This document shows, in pieces, positions 43,311 through 51,113 of a stretch of DNA of 64,000 bases. The position numbers and the translations under genes are program-made. The DNA is from Pseudomonas sp. ML96. GTDB taxonomy: Bacteria > Pseudomonadota > Gammaproteobacteria > Pseudomonadales > Pseudomonadaceae. Under the pieces are notes generated by a model. The model saw nothing but the letters and a program-made list of their open reading frames with translations. It was not told the origin of the DNA and did no database searches. The first letter of the stretch is position 1. Every line of letters starts with the position of its first letter. The DNA lies in NCBI RefSeq assembly GCF_000761545.1, contig NZ_JPMY01000006.1:1-64000 (forward strand), given 5' to 3'.

Positions 43311-44138
43311 TCAGTAGCCGGAGGTGTCTCGGCGGTTACTGAACAATCGGCTCCAGTCTCTTTGGGCAAGGTCTCTGCAAGCTTCTGGAGCGCCGCCGAA
43401 GCAGCGTTGGGACACTGTCGCCATCTCAGCCTTTGAGTCGTATGAAATTGGATGCCCATCCTGATTGAGCAGTACGCCATGCGCGCCAATCAGTAGTGCA
43501 TGACCCCCGGCGACATCATGGGCTGAAACCGGCACCAGGGATGCGCATGCGACAGCGTCACCAACTGCTACACGAGCCAGTCGGTAAGCAATGCTTGGCA
43601 TCGGAATGAAGCCAGCAGGCGCGCACAGCTCAGCATTGAGCTCAGGCTTGTTGGCTGCTGCTGTGCTCACGAGCACATGACTGCCGGGCGCCAAGGTGGC
43701 ATGCGCTAACTGCGAAAGCACTTCTCGACCATTGCGAATAACGTTGTTGCATCCTGTCGCCCAGGAGATGCAATCGGGGCCGCGATCAGGTGTGACGGGC
43801 GCGTATACCACCCCGAGAACAGGCTTGGCGTTGCGCAGGAGACCCACCGATACCGCTGATCCTTTCCGGCCCAGCAGGAAATCACTGGTTCCGTCATTGG
43901 GGTCCACTACCCAGCAGTACTCGTGATCAGTCAGGCGGGCCCCGGTCTCCTCTCCCCAGAAATCGCAATCCAGCAGATGAAGGAGCCCCTCCCGCAGTAC
44001 GACTTCGATCTCTGCGTCGATCTCGGCCTTATCCCCGTGGCCTCGTGGCCCGTTTGGACGTTCCCACTCCGCAGCCAGCAGTGCACCTGCTGAAAGCACC
44101 TTGTCAGTTACTGGCTTCAGCAACTCTAAGCAGCTCAT
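43311..44138 (-). CDS. Inositol-monophosphatase-family phosphatase
   Basis: The 275-residue Mg-dependent phosphatase of the IMPase/CysQ/FBPase superfamily has the acidic metal motif FWGEETGARL, the core WVVDPNDGTSDFL (family DPxDGTxN/D), and AHDVAGGHALLIGAHG in place of the usual W-D-x-A-A-G. Substrates in the family include inositol phosphates and 3'-phosphoadenosine 5'-phosphate; CysQ-like recycling of pAp is one possibility. It is transcribed toward the palindrome gap and lies 31 bp past the SRAP-like gene on the same strand, so the two could be co-transcribed. Confidence 0.82.
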   Translation of the reverse strand: MSCLELLKPVTDKVLSAGALLAAEWERPNGPRGHGDKAEIDAEIEVVLREGLLHLLDCDFWGEETGARLTDHEYCWVVDPNDGTSDFLLGRKGSAVSVGLLRNAKPVLGVVYAPVTPDRGPDCISWATGCNNVIRNGREVLSQLAHATLAPGSHVLVSTAAANKPELNAELCAPAGFIPMPSIAYRLARVAVGDAVACASLVPVSAHDVAGGHALLIGAHGVLLNQDGHPISYDSKAEMATVSQRCFGGAPEACRDLAQRDWSRLFSNRRDTSGY

Positions 44139-44169
44139 TGGGCCCTCCTGAGGCTAGGGATCCTGTGCC

Positions 44170-44601
44170 TTATAGCTCCGCCAACAGCGGCCACCGGTCA
44201 TGGATCCAGGCATATTCAGCCGGTGCATCTGTGGTCACGATATAGATCCGCCGCTGCTCTCCTTCTCCCAGTATTAGGCACTCCAAAGCATAGCCTTCCG
44301 GTACATCGAACCAATGGGACTGCCTGTTCTTGTCGCCAGGATGACCATCCTTTTCCATGAAGCGGTGCACCATGGCTAGCCCTCGCAGCGGCCGGTACCT
44401 GGCCCATCCGCCGGCCTGCACAGTGCTGAGCCTTGCCCAGCCACCAGGTGGACCTTCGCCAGGCTCTTCCTTGCGCCGGCCCCACTGAATCCAATCGAGC
44501 TGGCCGGAGCCTTCCAGGAGCACTGGTAGGGCTGCCTTGGGACTGGGGAAGTAGATCTTCCAGACCTTCTCAGCCTCGCGGGCCTCAACACCTCCGCACA
44601 T
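44170..44601 (-). CDS. Short SRAP-family (YedK/HMCES-like) protein
   Basis: SRAP proteins covalently cap abasic sites in single-stranded DNA through Cys2. This 143-residue protein starts MCGG, placing Cys at position 2 after Met removal. VHRFMEKDG keeps Glu83 in the place of the catalytic Glu, and IVTTDAPAEYAWIHDRWP keeps His134 of the HxRMP-like motif. The usual Asn of NARAE appears replaced (WARLST). It is much shorter than YedK (about 220 residues), so the SRAP core is condensed. It is divergent from csrA and the LexA-controlled umuDC genes, a setting that fits damage response. Confidence 0.72.
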   Translation of the reverse strand: MCGGVEAREAEKVWKIYFPSPKAALPVLLEGSGQLDWIQWGRRKEEPGEGPPGGWARLSTVQAGGWARYRPLRGLAMVHRFMEKDGHPGDKNRQSHWFDVPEGYALECLILGEGEQRRIYIVTTDAPAEYAWIHDRWPLLAEL

Positions 44602-44706
44602 CGACTACCTCCTCGAGCTGCGCGCAGCTGCACATTCGGTGCTCGTCTTCCTGTTCTAGACTGCTCGCGCAGGACGCACATTCCCCAACCGGAAAAGGAT
44701 TTCGCC

Positions 44707-44916
44707 ATGGGATTTCTGACTGTCACTCGCCGCGAGGGCGAGACCATCCGCCTCACCATCGACCCCGGCGTTGACACCGAGAAACTACTCGTGCTGCTAC
44801 TGCGCGATGGCATCACCATCCACATGCACCGTGGTCAGCGCGACGGGCATATCCGCGTGGGCATCGAGGCGCCGAAGCAGATCCAGATCAGCCGCGCTGA
44901 GTTGGTCGAGGACTGA
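44707..44916 (+). CDS. Divergent CsrA/RsmA-family RNA-binding protein
   Basis: The 69-residue protein has the CsrA core: LTVTRREGETIRL at the start, IRVGIEAPKQIQISRAEL at the end. It keeps the RNA-contact motif RxGIxAPK and the conserved Arg (Arg63, equivalent to CsrA Arg44). An insertion around residues 20-30 (PGVDTEKLLVLLL) makes it longer between the first strands than host RsmA. GGAT lies before the ATG. Mobile CsrA paralogues can redirect host mRNA regulation. It is encoded between an SRAP-like gene and umuDC. Confidence 0.83.
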   Translation: MGFLTVTRREGETIRLTIDPGVDTEKLLVLLLRDGITIHMHRGQRDGHIRVGIEAPKQIQISRAELVED

Positions 44917-44956
44917 GACCGTCCACTCCACCTGTCGGCGTCCCTCTCGGTTCTGA

Positions 44957-45001
44957 TTGACCGGCGTCGGATCATCTCAAATACTGTTTATCCATACAGT
45001 A
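44957..45001 (+). promoter_or_regulatory. SOS promoter with LexA box for umuDC
   Basis: TTGACC (44957-44962), a 17-bp spacer and AATACT (44980-44985) form a sigma-70 promoter. The LexA box TACTGTTTATCCATACAGTA (44982-45001) is a CTG-N10-CAG palindrome overlapping the -10, so LexA would block RNA polymerase until SOS induction. Confidence 0.88.
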
Positions 45002-45018
45002 TAGTTTTAGGTGTTCCG

Positions 45019-45462
45019 ATGCCATCTCTCTCCATACTCCCCCGAGCTGAGTACCTCCGTGAGCGCTTACTCACCGATGTGGCCGAAGGCCTACGCATTA
45101 CTGGCTTCCAATCGCCTGCCGAAGACGAGAAGGAATTCGGGTTGTCGCTCGACCTCCTCACCGAGATTGGCGCTCCCCACATGTGGACTCTGCAGGCGTT
45201 GGATATGTCCTTGGTGGGGTTCGCCATCTTCCAAGGCGACAAGCTCTTCGTTAACCGAGCGGCTACCCATGTGGATGACCGTCTGGTCGTAGTCGACCTA
45301 GGTAGCGATGGCTATCAGGTGCGCTTGGTCATGAGAGATATGTTTGGCGGGCGCTGGCTGCGAGCTGCTGAGTCGCACATACCGGATATACAGCTCGATG
45401 GTGATGTACCTATCGAGATCTTCGGCGTGGTGCGGTTCGTGCTCAGCCGGACCGCAGAATGA
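45019..45462 (+). CDS. umuD: UmuD-like S24-family protein with altered dyad
   Basis: UmuD trims itself after RecA contact and then serves polymerase V. This 147-residue homologue has the leader and FQSPAEDEKEF (UmuD FPSPAADYVEQ), then LQALDMSLVGFAIFQGDKLFV, where Ser64 aligns with the catalytic Ser60. Downstream GYQVRLVMRD places Arg102 where Lys97 of UmuD should be, 38 residues after the Ser, and the cleavage site reads TG rather than CG/AG. If this alignment holds, self-cleavage may be lost. The gene is coupled to umuC by ATGA and sits behind a LexA box. Confidence 0.83.
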   Translation: MPSLSILPRAEYLRERLLTDVAEGLRITGFQSPAEDEKEFGLSLDLLTEIGAPHMWTLQALDMSLVGFAIFQGDKLFVNRAATHVDDRLVVVDLGSDGYQVRLVMRDMFGGRWLRAAESHIPDIQLDGDVPIEIFGVVRFVLSRTAE

Positions 45463-46733
45463 ACACCTCTGGGCGTGTGTTCGCGTTGATCGACTGCAAC
45501 TCCTTCTACTGCAGTTGCGAGCGCATCTGCCGGCCCGCTCTCAAACGCCGCCCCGTGGTGGTGTTATCGAACAACGATGGGTGCGTTATCGCTCGTAGCG
45601 CCGAGGCCAAGGCCCTCGGTATCGGCATGGGCGCGGCCTACTACAAGGTGCGTGCCGAGATGCGCCGCCAGGGCGTGGTGGCTTGCTCGAGCAACTACGC
45701 CCTGTATGCCGACATCAGCAATCGCGTGATGCGGATTATGGCCGAGATGCTGCCTGGCATTGAGGTCTACTCGATCGACGAAGCCTGGGGAGACATGACT
45801 GGCGTGCCTGACCTGGAAGGCCTCGGGCACCAGATTCGCGGCCGCCTTGCACGCGAGATTGGCATGCCTGTTGGGGTGGGAATCAGCACCACGAAGACCC
45901 TGGCCAAGCTGGCGAACTGGGCTGCGAAGAAGTGGAAGGGCACCGGAGGCGTGTTGGACCTGACCGATTCGGGGCGGCAGGAGAAGTTGCTTCGCCTGGC
46001 ACCGGTGAGTGAGGTTTGGGGTGTTGGCCACCGCTCGGCGGCCAGACTGTCTGCACTGAAAATCTCCACTGCGTGGGATCTGGCCCGGTTCGATATCAGC
46101 ACGCTCCGGGACACTTTCGGGGTGACCATGGAGCGCACCGCACGCGAGCTGCGGGGGATCAGCTGCATCGGCCTCCACGAGGGACCACCGCCGAAGGAGG
46201 CCATCTGCTCGAGCAAGATGTTCGGCGAACGCCAATCAGAACTGCCGCCCATTCGCGAGGCGTTGGCCGCCTACGTGAGCCGGGCCGCGGAAAAGCTACG
46301 CAGCCAGTCCTCGCTGTGCAGCACCATCCAAGTTGGCCTGCAGACCCAGTTGGCCGACCTTAAGGGACCGCGCTACGCCAATGCGGTCACCCTGGCCCTG
46401 CCGGCGGCAACTGATGACACTCGAGAGATTCTGGCGGTCGCTCAGCGAGGGCTGGGACAGATCTATCGACCTGGATACCCATTCTCGAAATGTTCCATCT
46501 TGCTGATGGACCTCAGCCAACGTGGTGAGCTGACACCGGACCTATTCGCACCTAAGCCTCGACCTGGTGCAGATCAGCTCATGGCGGCGATCGACCAGAT
46601 CAACCTGAAGGAAGGTCGTGGTGCCATCCGCATAGGACGGATCCCCGAGAAGCCCAAGTGGGCCATGCGTCGCAACATGCTGAGCCAGCGCTACACGACG
46701 CATTGGGATGAGTTGATCGGGGTCCGCGGGTAG
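45459..46733 (+). CDS. umuC: UmuC-like DNA polymerase V catalytic subunit
   Basis: The 424-residue Y-family polymerase performs error-prone translesion synthesis. The catalytic palm shows FALIDCNSFYCSCERIC (Asp12) and VYSIDEAWGDM (Asp107, Glu108), and the helix-hairpin-helix region includes PVSEVWGVGHRSAARLSAL. The C-terminal UmuC tail (PRPGADQLMAAIDQINLKEG) ends ...KWAMRRNMLSQRYTTHWDEL, the usual terminal motif. All catalytic acids are present. It is translationally coupled to umuD and likely induced by DNA damage; mobile umuDC or rulAB-type operons raise mutation and UV tolerance. Confidence 0.94.
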   Translation: MNTSGRVFALIDCNSFYCSCERICRPALKRRPVVVLSNNDGCVIARSAEAKALGIGMGAAYYKVRAEMRRQGVVACSSNYALYADISNRVMRIMAEMLPGIEVYSIDEAWGDMTGVPDLEGLGHQIRGRLAREIGMPVGVGISTTKTLAKLANWAAKKWKGTGGVLDLTDSGRQEKLLRLAPVSEVWGVGHRSAARLSALKISTAWDLARFDISTLRDTFGVTMERTARELRGISCIGLHEGPPPKEAICSSKMFGERQSELPPIREALAAYVSRAAEKLRSQSSLCSTIQVGLQTQLADLKGPRYANAVTLALPAATDDTREILAVAQRGLGQIYRPGYPFSKCSILLMDLSQRGELTPDLFAPKPRPGADQLMAAIDQINLKEGRGAIRIGRIPEKPKWAMRRNMLSQRYTTHWDELIGVRG

Positions 46734-46781
46734 CGATCACGAGAAAGTTCCTGGCGTCACGGTTGATCATTGCTTGACCAT

Positions 46782-46809
46782 TGTCAGAAACTAATTGAAA
46801 CTTCTGACA
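46782..46809. promoter_or_regulatory. Inverted repeat, possible operator for the AbiEi-like gene
   Basis: TGTCAGAA (46782-46789) and TTCTGACA (46802-46809) are perfect inverted arms 12 bp apart, ending 28 bp before the ATG. A -35-like TTGACC lies at 46774-46779. Autoregulation by the downstream winged-helix protein is plausible. Confidence 0.65.
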
Positions 46810-46837
46810 TGCGAGCGATGATAGTTGCCTGAGGCCT

Positions 46838-47428
46838 ATGAAGACCCTTCCTGAATCGATCCTGGATCACAGCAGGCAGCTGCCCGAGGGCGGCATGCTC
46901 AGCCCTAAGGATTTTCTGCACCTGGGGAGCCGTGCAGCCGTGGATCAGGCGCTTTCACGATTGGCGAAGGCTGGGCACCTTATTCGTGCGGCTCGTGGGC
47001 TCTACGTAGCGTCCATTGCTGGCCAAGGAGAGCAAGGCGCACCGGCGATGGATAAGGTCATCAGCGGTCTGGCCTCGAAGAATCAGGAAGAGATCGCCCT
47101 CGACGGGGCGCGGTCGGCCCAGATGCTGGGTCTTTCGGCTCAAGTCCCAGATGGGGACGTGTTTCTCACCAGTGGGCGCACTCGGACGCTTAAGGTGGGA
47201 AATGTCGCGGCAGAGGTCAGGCATGCCCCGAGGTGGATGCTATTGCTCGCCGCCACGACTGCCGGTGCGGTAATTCGCGCTTTGGCCTGGCTGGGAGAGG
47301 CACATGTGGGGACGGCGATGGAGAGGCTGCGTCAGCAACTTACTCCTATCGACTGGCAGGCCCTGGTCTCGGTGCGATCGCTCCTGCCTTCCTGGATGGC
47401 GCTGGCGATTGGTCGTGAGGTGGTGTGA
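46838..47428 (+). CDS. AbiEi-like (DUF6088) antitoxin/regulator, apparently orphan
   Basis: The 196-residue protein resembles type IV antitoxins of the AbiE system. An N-terminal winged helix (PEGGMLSPKDFLHLGSRAAV, DQALSRLAKAGHLIRAARGL) is followed by a conserved helical C-terminal domain (LGEAHVGTAMERLRQQLTP). AbiEi represses its own operon and counters the nucleotidyltransferase AbiEii. No AbiEii gene is next to it: the following 241 bp are noncoding and then the AAA+ gene begins. Either the toxin was lost, or this serves as the regulator of the AAA+/protease genes. Confidence 0.75.
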   Translation: MKTLPESILDHSRQLPEGGMLSPKDFLHLGSRAAVDQALSRLAKAGHLIRAARGLYVASIAGQGEQGAPAMDKVISGLASKNQEEIALDGARSAQMLGLSAQVPDGDVFLTSGRTRTLKVGNVAAEVRHAPRWMLLLAATTAGAVIRALAWLGEAHVGTAMERLRQQLTPIDWQALVSVRSLLPSWMALAIGREVV

Positions 47429-47669
47429 CAGGTTGCAGTTCGGCGGAATTTCATGGGCAGCCGTTTAAGAGTGAACTAGGCTACGCCGCCATGCCAGCTG
47501 CCCTGCAACAAAGTGTTAGCTTCATGTGGTTTCAGATGTTTAATTAGGAATGGAGTCCCTGATTATGAAGATCAAAATGCGAGGCGGGTTATTGCAAGTT
47601 ATGTAGTCGAGATAGGGTTTGTCGAAGTCTATATAAGCGAATAGAGCAATAATTCAGAGGGTGGTGATT

Positions 47670-48656
47670 ATGGCCAATGGCAAAATTCTCAGGCAACTGT
47701 TCAGAGCAGGCACGACAGGCGACGCGGATGCGTTTCGCCTTGCCTCCAAAGCTGTCATCGAAGAAGAACGGCAGAAGCAGCACCATCTTCTGGCTAATGA
47801 TCTAGAGCAGATCCTGTATGGCAGTGATTTAAATCTCAAGGCGTCCAACAATACGTCGCGGATTCACTATGACGTTCCTGTGGATAAAGAGCGTGGTTTA
47901 CCACTGCTTGATATAAGAACTCCTAAGCGTTCCCTTGATGAAGTGATTCTTCCCCCCAGTAGTTCTGCTGCGCTGGAGGAAATTCTCGAGGAGAACCGTC
48001 GTGCCGATGTGCTGCGAAGCTACGGCATGAAACCCGCGGGCAAGGTGATCTTCTTCGGTCCACCTGGCTGCGGGAAAACACTGGCGGCAGAGGTCGTAGC
48101 CTTTGAGCTTGATCGGCCTCTAGCGATCGTCCGCTTGGATGCTTTGGTGTCCTCGTTCCTGGGTGAGACTGCGGCCAACCTGCGTAAGGTCTTCGACTTT
48201 ATTGCCCAGCATCCGTTTGTGGTTCTTTTCGATGAGTTTGATGCGATCGGTAAAGAACGCGGCGATAGTGGTGATCATGGTGAGTTGAGGCGCGTTGTGA
48301 ATGCCGTCCTTCAGATGATGGATTCATACGAAGGTCGCAGTTTGATTCTGGCTGCTACCAACCATGAGAAGATTTTGGACTCTGCTATTTGGCGGCGTTT
48401 CGATGAGTCCATCGAATTCCCGCTGCCCGATGAAAAGCAGTTGAAGGAAATCCTGTCGCTGAAGCTGCGAGGGATCCGTCGGCAATTCGAGATTGACGAC
48501 AAAGAAGTATTGAAGGAATTTAAGGGTAAGAGCGGAGCGGACATCGAGCGCGTCATACGCCGTGCCGCCAAGCGGATGATCCTGCGGGAGCAAGAGTTTC
48601 TGACCATCAAGGAGCTGAAAAGCGCCCTTGTACGGGAGGACCTCAGGAAGTCCTAA
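47670..48656 (+). CDS. AAA+ ATPase paired with a subtilase
   Basis: The 328-residue ATPase starts at ATG 47670 with AGAGG nine bases before; GTG codons at 47661/47664 are alternatives. A helical N-terminus (about 100 residues) precedes the AAA+ module: Walker A GPPGCGKT (130-137), Walker B VVLFDEFDAIGKER (Asp188, Glu189), sensor-1 LAATNHE and Arg finger WRRFDE. It resembles the classical FtsH/Cdc48-type AAA group. The protease gene follows 24 bp later, so the pair is probably co-transcribed, the ATPase likely feeding or switching the protease. Confidence 0.86.
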   Translation: MANGKILRQLFRAGTTGDADAFRLASKAVIEEERQKQHHLLANDLEQILYGSDLNLKASNNTSRIHYDVPVDKERGLPLLDIRTPKRSLDEVILPPSSSAALEEILEENRRADVLRSYGMKPAGKVIFFGPPGCGKTLAAEVVAFELDRPLAIVRLDALVSSFLGETAANLRKVFDFIAQHPFVVLFDEFDAIGKERGDSGDHGELRRVVNAVLQMMDSYEGRSLILAATNHEKILDSAIWRRFDESIEFPLPDEKQLKEILSLKLRGIRRQFEIDDKEVLKEFKGKSGADIERVIRRAAKRMILREQEFLTIKELKSALVREDLRKS

Positions 48657-48680
48657 ACATGAGCCTTCAAGGAAGAAGCA

Positions 48681-51113
48681 GTGGCGACCTACAAGCATCT
48701 GAGCATTGCGCGGGAAGTACTTGATAACACTCGCCGGAAAAAGGGCAAGCCGCATTTCGTCACTCGCGAAGATCGCCGCGGACATGGTCTGAAGCTCAAC
48801 GCCTACTTTGCTACGGCTGAAGGGCAAGCCAAGAAGCAAGTCGGCTCGTCAGCTAACTCCCCTTTCGTCCTCAAGTTGAAATATGAGGGCACTCTTAGTT
48901 TCTCCAATCTCTCGATCCATGGCCTGGACTTCATCAGTCAGGAGGGCAAGGAGCTTTGTGTGGTGTTCGCGACGGAGGCCGGCCTGGTCAAATTCGCTGA
49001 TCACCTGGCGAAGCTAGGGGTCATGGATGATGTCTTGTCTCAGCGCCAGATTTTGGAAGCTATCGCGGGTGTAGAAGCCTGGTCTGCAGAGGATCGGAAG
49101 AGTTGGGCGCTAAAAAACATAGGGCTTCCGGACACCCCCACTTTCAAGCTTGATGTCGAGCTATGGCCTATCCAGGTCGCGTATCACCCGATCCGTAACA
49201 ATCTCACGACTGCATTCGAAGCCTGGCTTGTCGCCGAGCGCATCAAAAAGCTCGACAGCATCAATCTGGACAGCCTCCTCATGTATCGAGTGGAGGTGAC
49301 TCTTGAGCAAGCACAGCTGCTGCTGAATCAGCGCGATGTTCGCCTGGTAGACCTTATCCCTGCCACTGGGATCAGCGTTCAGCAGCTCAACCGGGACATC
49401 AACGAGCTGCCTCTCAACATCCCTTCGCCACCGGAAAACGCGGCGCGGGTCTGTATTCTGGATAGCGGTATCAATGGGAACCACCCGCTCTTGAAGCCAG
49501 CGATGGCGGAGAGCGCATCGTTTGTCGATGAAGAGGGGGAGGCTGATGAAGCTGGCCATGGTACCGCTGTGGCCGGCGTTGCTCTGTATGGAGACGTGGA
49601 GGGTTGTAACAACTCGAATTACTGGAGGCCGGAATTCTGGCTCTTCAACGGCAAGGTGATGAAGAAGTGCCCGCGTACTGGTAATGCGGTCTATGACGAG
49701 CTAACGCTCGAGGTTTCTTTGACGAAGGCTGTGGAGCATTTTGTTGCGCTTGGCTGCAAAATCTTCAACCTCTCTCTGGGGAACAGTAATGCTCCCTACG
49801 ATGGTGCCCATGTCAGAGGACTGGCCTACATCCTGGATGTCCTTTCCCGGCGCTTTGACATCCTGTTCGTGGTCTCTACAGGCAACTTTCGTGGCTCCGA
49901 AAACCCACCGTTACCGGTCAATAGCTGGCGCGATGAGTACCCGGAATACCTGGTCGCCCCCCAGAGCGCGATCATCGACCCGGCTCCAGCAATGACGGTC
50001 TTGACGGTGGGGAGCATCTCCCGGCACAACGCCACTTTTGATAGCCAGAAACATCCAGAGATTTACCAGCTCTCACCTGCCTCAGAAAACCAGCCATCAC
50101 CCTTTACTCGGCATGGGCCGTCGGTGAAAGGGGCTATTAAGCCTGAGCTCGTTGCAGCCGGCGGTAACTTTGCCAGCCCCATGAGGCAGGCTAACGCGCA
50201 GTGGACGCCGCATATGCGGGGTTTGGGTGTACTCACTCTCAACCACCAGTGGAGAGGGAACACCGTTTTCAAGGAGATCAGCGGAACGAGCTTGGCGGCA
50301 CCGTACATCACTCACCTAGCCGGGCGCCTGCTGAACGAATACCCGGCGGCTTCAGCGAACATGCTTCGTGCACTGCTGGTCAATCAGGCCTATCTGCCAG
50401 ACGAGGTTACCTCGTCGTTTTCTGAAGAGTTCAGAGAGGGCTACAAAACGGCTAAAGCTACTCGCAACCGGGATGTAGCAAGAGATGTGGCGGGTTATGG
50501 CGTAGTGAGTGAGACTGATCTCTTTCGGTCTACCGATAGCGTCGTCGTGTTGATGGCAGAGGAAGCCATCGAGAGCGAAGGATGCCAGTTCTTCGAGCTG
50601 CCATTACCAAATGATTACTTACGCTCAGCTCGCGGGACGCGAGAGCTAACAATAACGCTTGCATACTCACCGGTGGTCCGGACTACCCGGATTGAGTACT
50701 TGGCCACTCAGATTTATTACCGGTTGGTCGTAGGTTCGTCTTTGGAGGAGGTGCAGAAGCACTTCAACCAAGAAATGAAGAAGAAGACGGCGATACTAAA
50801 AGAAGCCAAGCATTCAAGCCGTGATATTCCAGAGCAGATGAGAAACCACGGTACGGTCCAGTCGTCCCGTTGGACGTTCAAGCAAGGCAAACCCGGTGAG
50901 AAGTGGTTTGTGGTCGTCGCCAGGGTGGATAAGGACTGGAGCCCTTCTGCGGCAGAGAAAGAGTCGTACTCGCTGGTTGTCACTGTCGCTGATAGGGATA
51001 ACGAGCAGGCTCAGCTCTACACGCAGATCCAACAGCGGATTGCGGAGCAGGCTGTGGTGAGGGAGCAGGAAAGAGCTAAGCAGGCTGCTGCTCGTCTGAA
51101 GAGCAGGGGCTAA
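48681..51113 (+). CDS. Subtilisin-family (S8) serine protease
   Basis: The 810-residue protease starts at GTG 48681 with AAGGAAG upstream. There is no signal peptide, so it is probably cytoplasmic. The S8 triad is complete: Asp261 in VCILDSGING, His293 in EAGHGTAVAGV, and Ser537 in EISGTSLAAPYITH, with an oxyanion Asn candidate in GGNFASP/STGNFRG (the latter near residue 400). Residues 1-250 are an unassigned N-terminal region with repeated helices; the C-terminal 200 residues include a possible beta domain and coiled coil (QQRIAEQAVVREQERAKQAA). It follows the AAA+ gene. Such ATPase-protease pairs suggest an induced self-targeting or regulatory system. Confidence 0.9.
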   Translation: MATYKHLSIAREVLDNTRRKKGKPHFVTREDRRGHGLKLNAYFATAEGQAKKQVGSSANSPFVLKLKYEGTLSFSNLSIHGLDFISQEGKELCVVFATEAGLVKFADHLAKLGVMDDVLSQRQILEAIAGVEAWSAEDRKSWALKNIGLPDTPTFKLDVELWPIQVAYHPIRNNLTTAFEAWLVAERIKKLDSINLDSLLMYRVEVTLEQAQLLLNQRDVRLVDLIPATGISVQQLNRDINELPLNIPSPPENAARVCILDSGINGNHPLLKPAMAESASFVDEEGEADEAGHGTAVAGVALYGDVEGCNNSNYWRPEFWLFNGKVMKKCPRTGNAVYDELTLEVSLTKAVEHFVALGCKIFNLSLGNSNAPYDGAHVRGLAYILDVLSRRFDILFVVSTGNFRGSENPPLPVNSWRDEYPEYLVAPQSAIIDPAPAMTVLTVGSISRHNATFDSQKHPEIYQLSPASENQPSPFTRHGPSVKGAIKPELVAAGGNFASPMRQANAQWTPHMRGLGVLTLNHQWRGNTVFKEISGTSLAAPYITHLAGRLLNEYPAASANMLRALLVNQAYLPDEVTSSFSEEFREGYKTAKATRNRDVARDVAGYGVVSETDLFRSTDSVVVLMAEEAIESEGCQFFELPLPNDYLRSARGTRELTITLAYSPVVRTTRIEYLATQIYYRLVVGSSLEEVQKHFNQEMKKKTAILKEAKHSSRDIPEQMRNHGTVQSSRWTFKQGKPGEKWFVVVARVDKDWSPSAAEKESYSLVVTVADRDNEQAQLYTQIQQRIAEQAVVREQERAKQAAARLKSRG

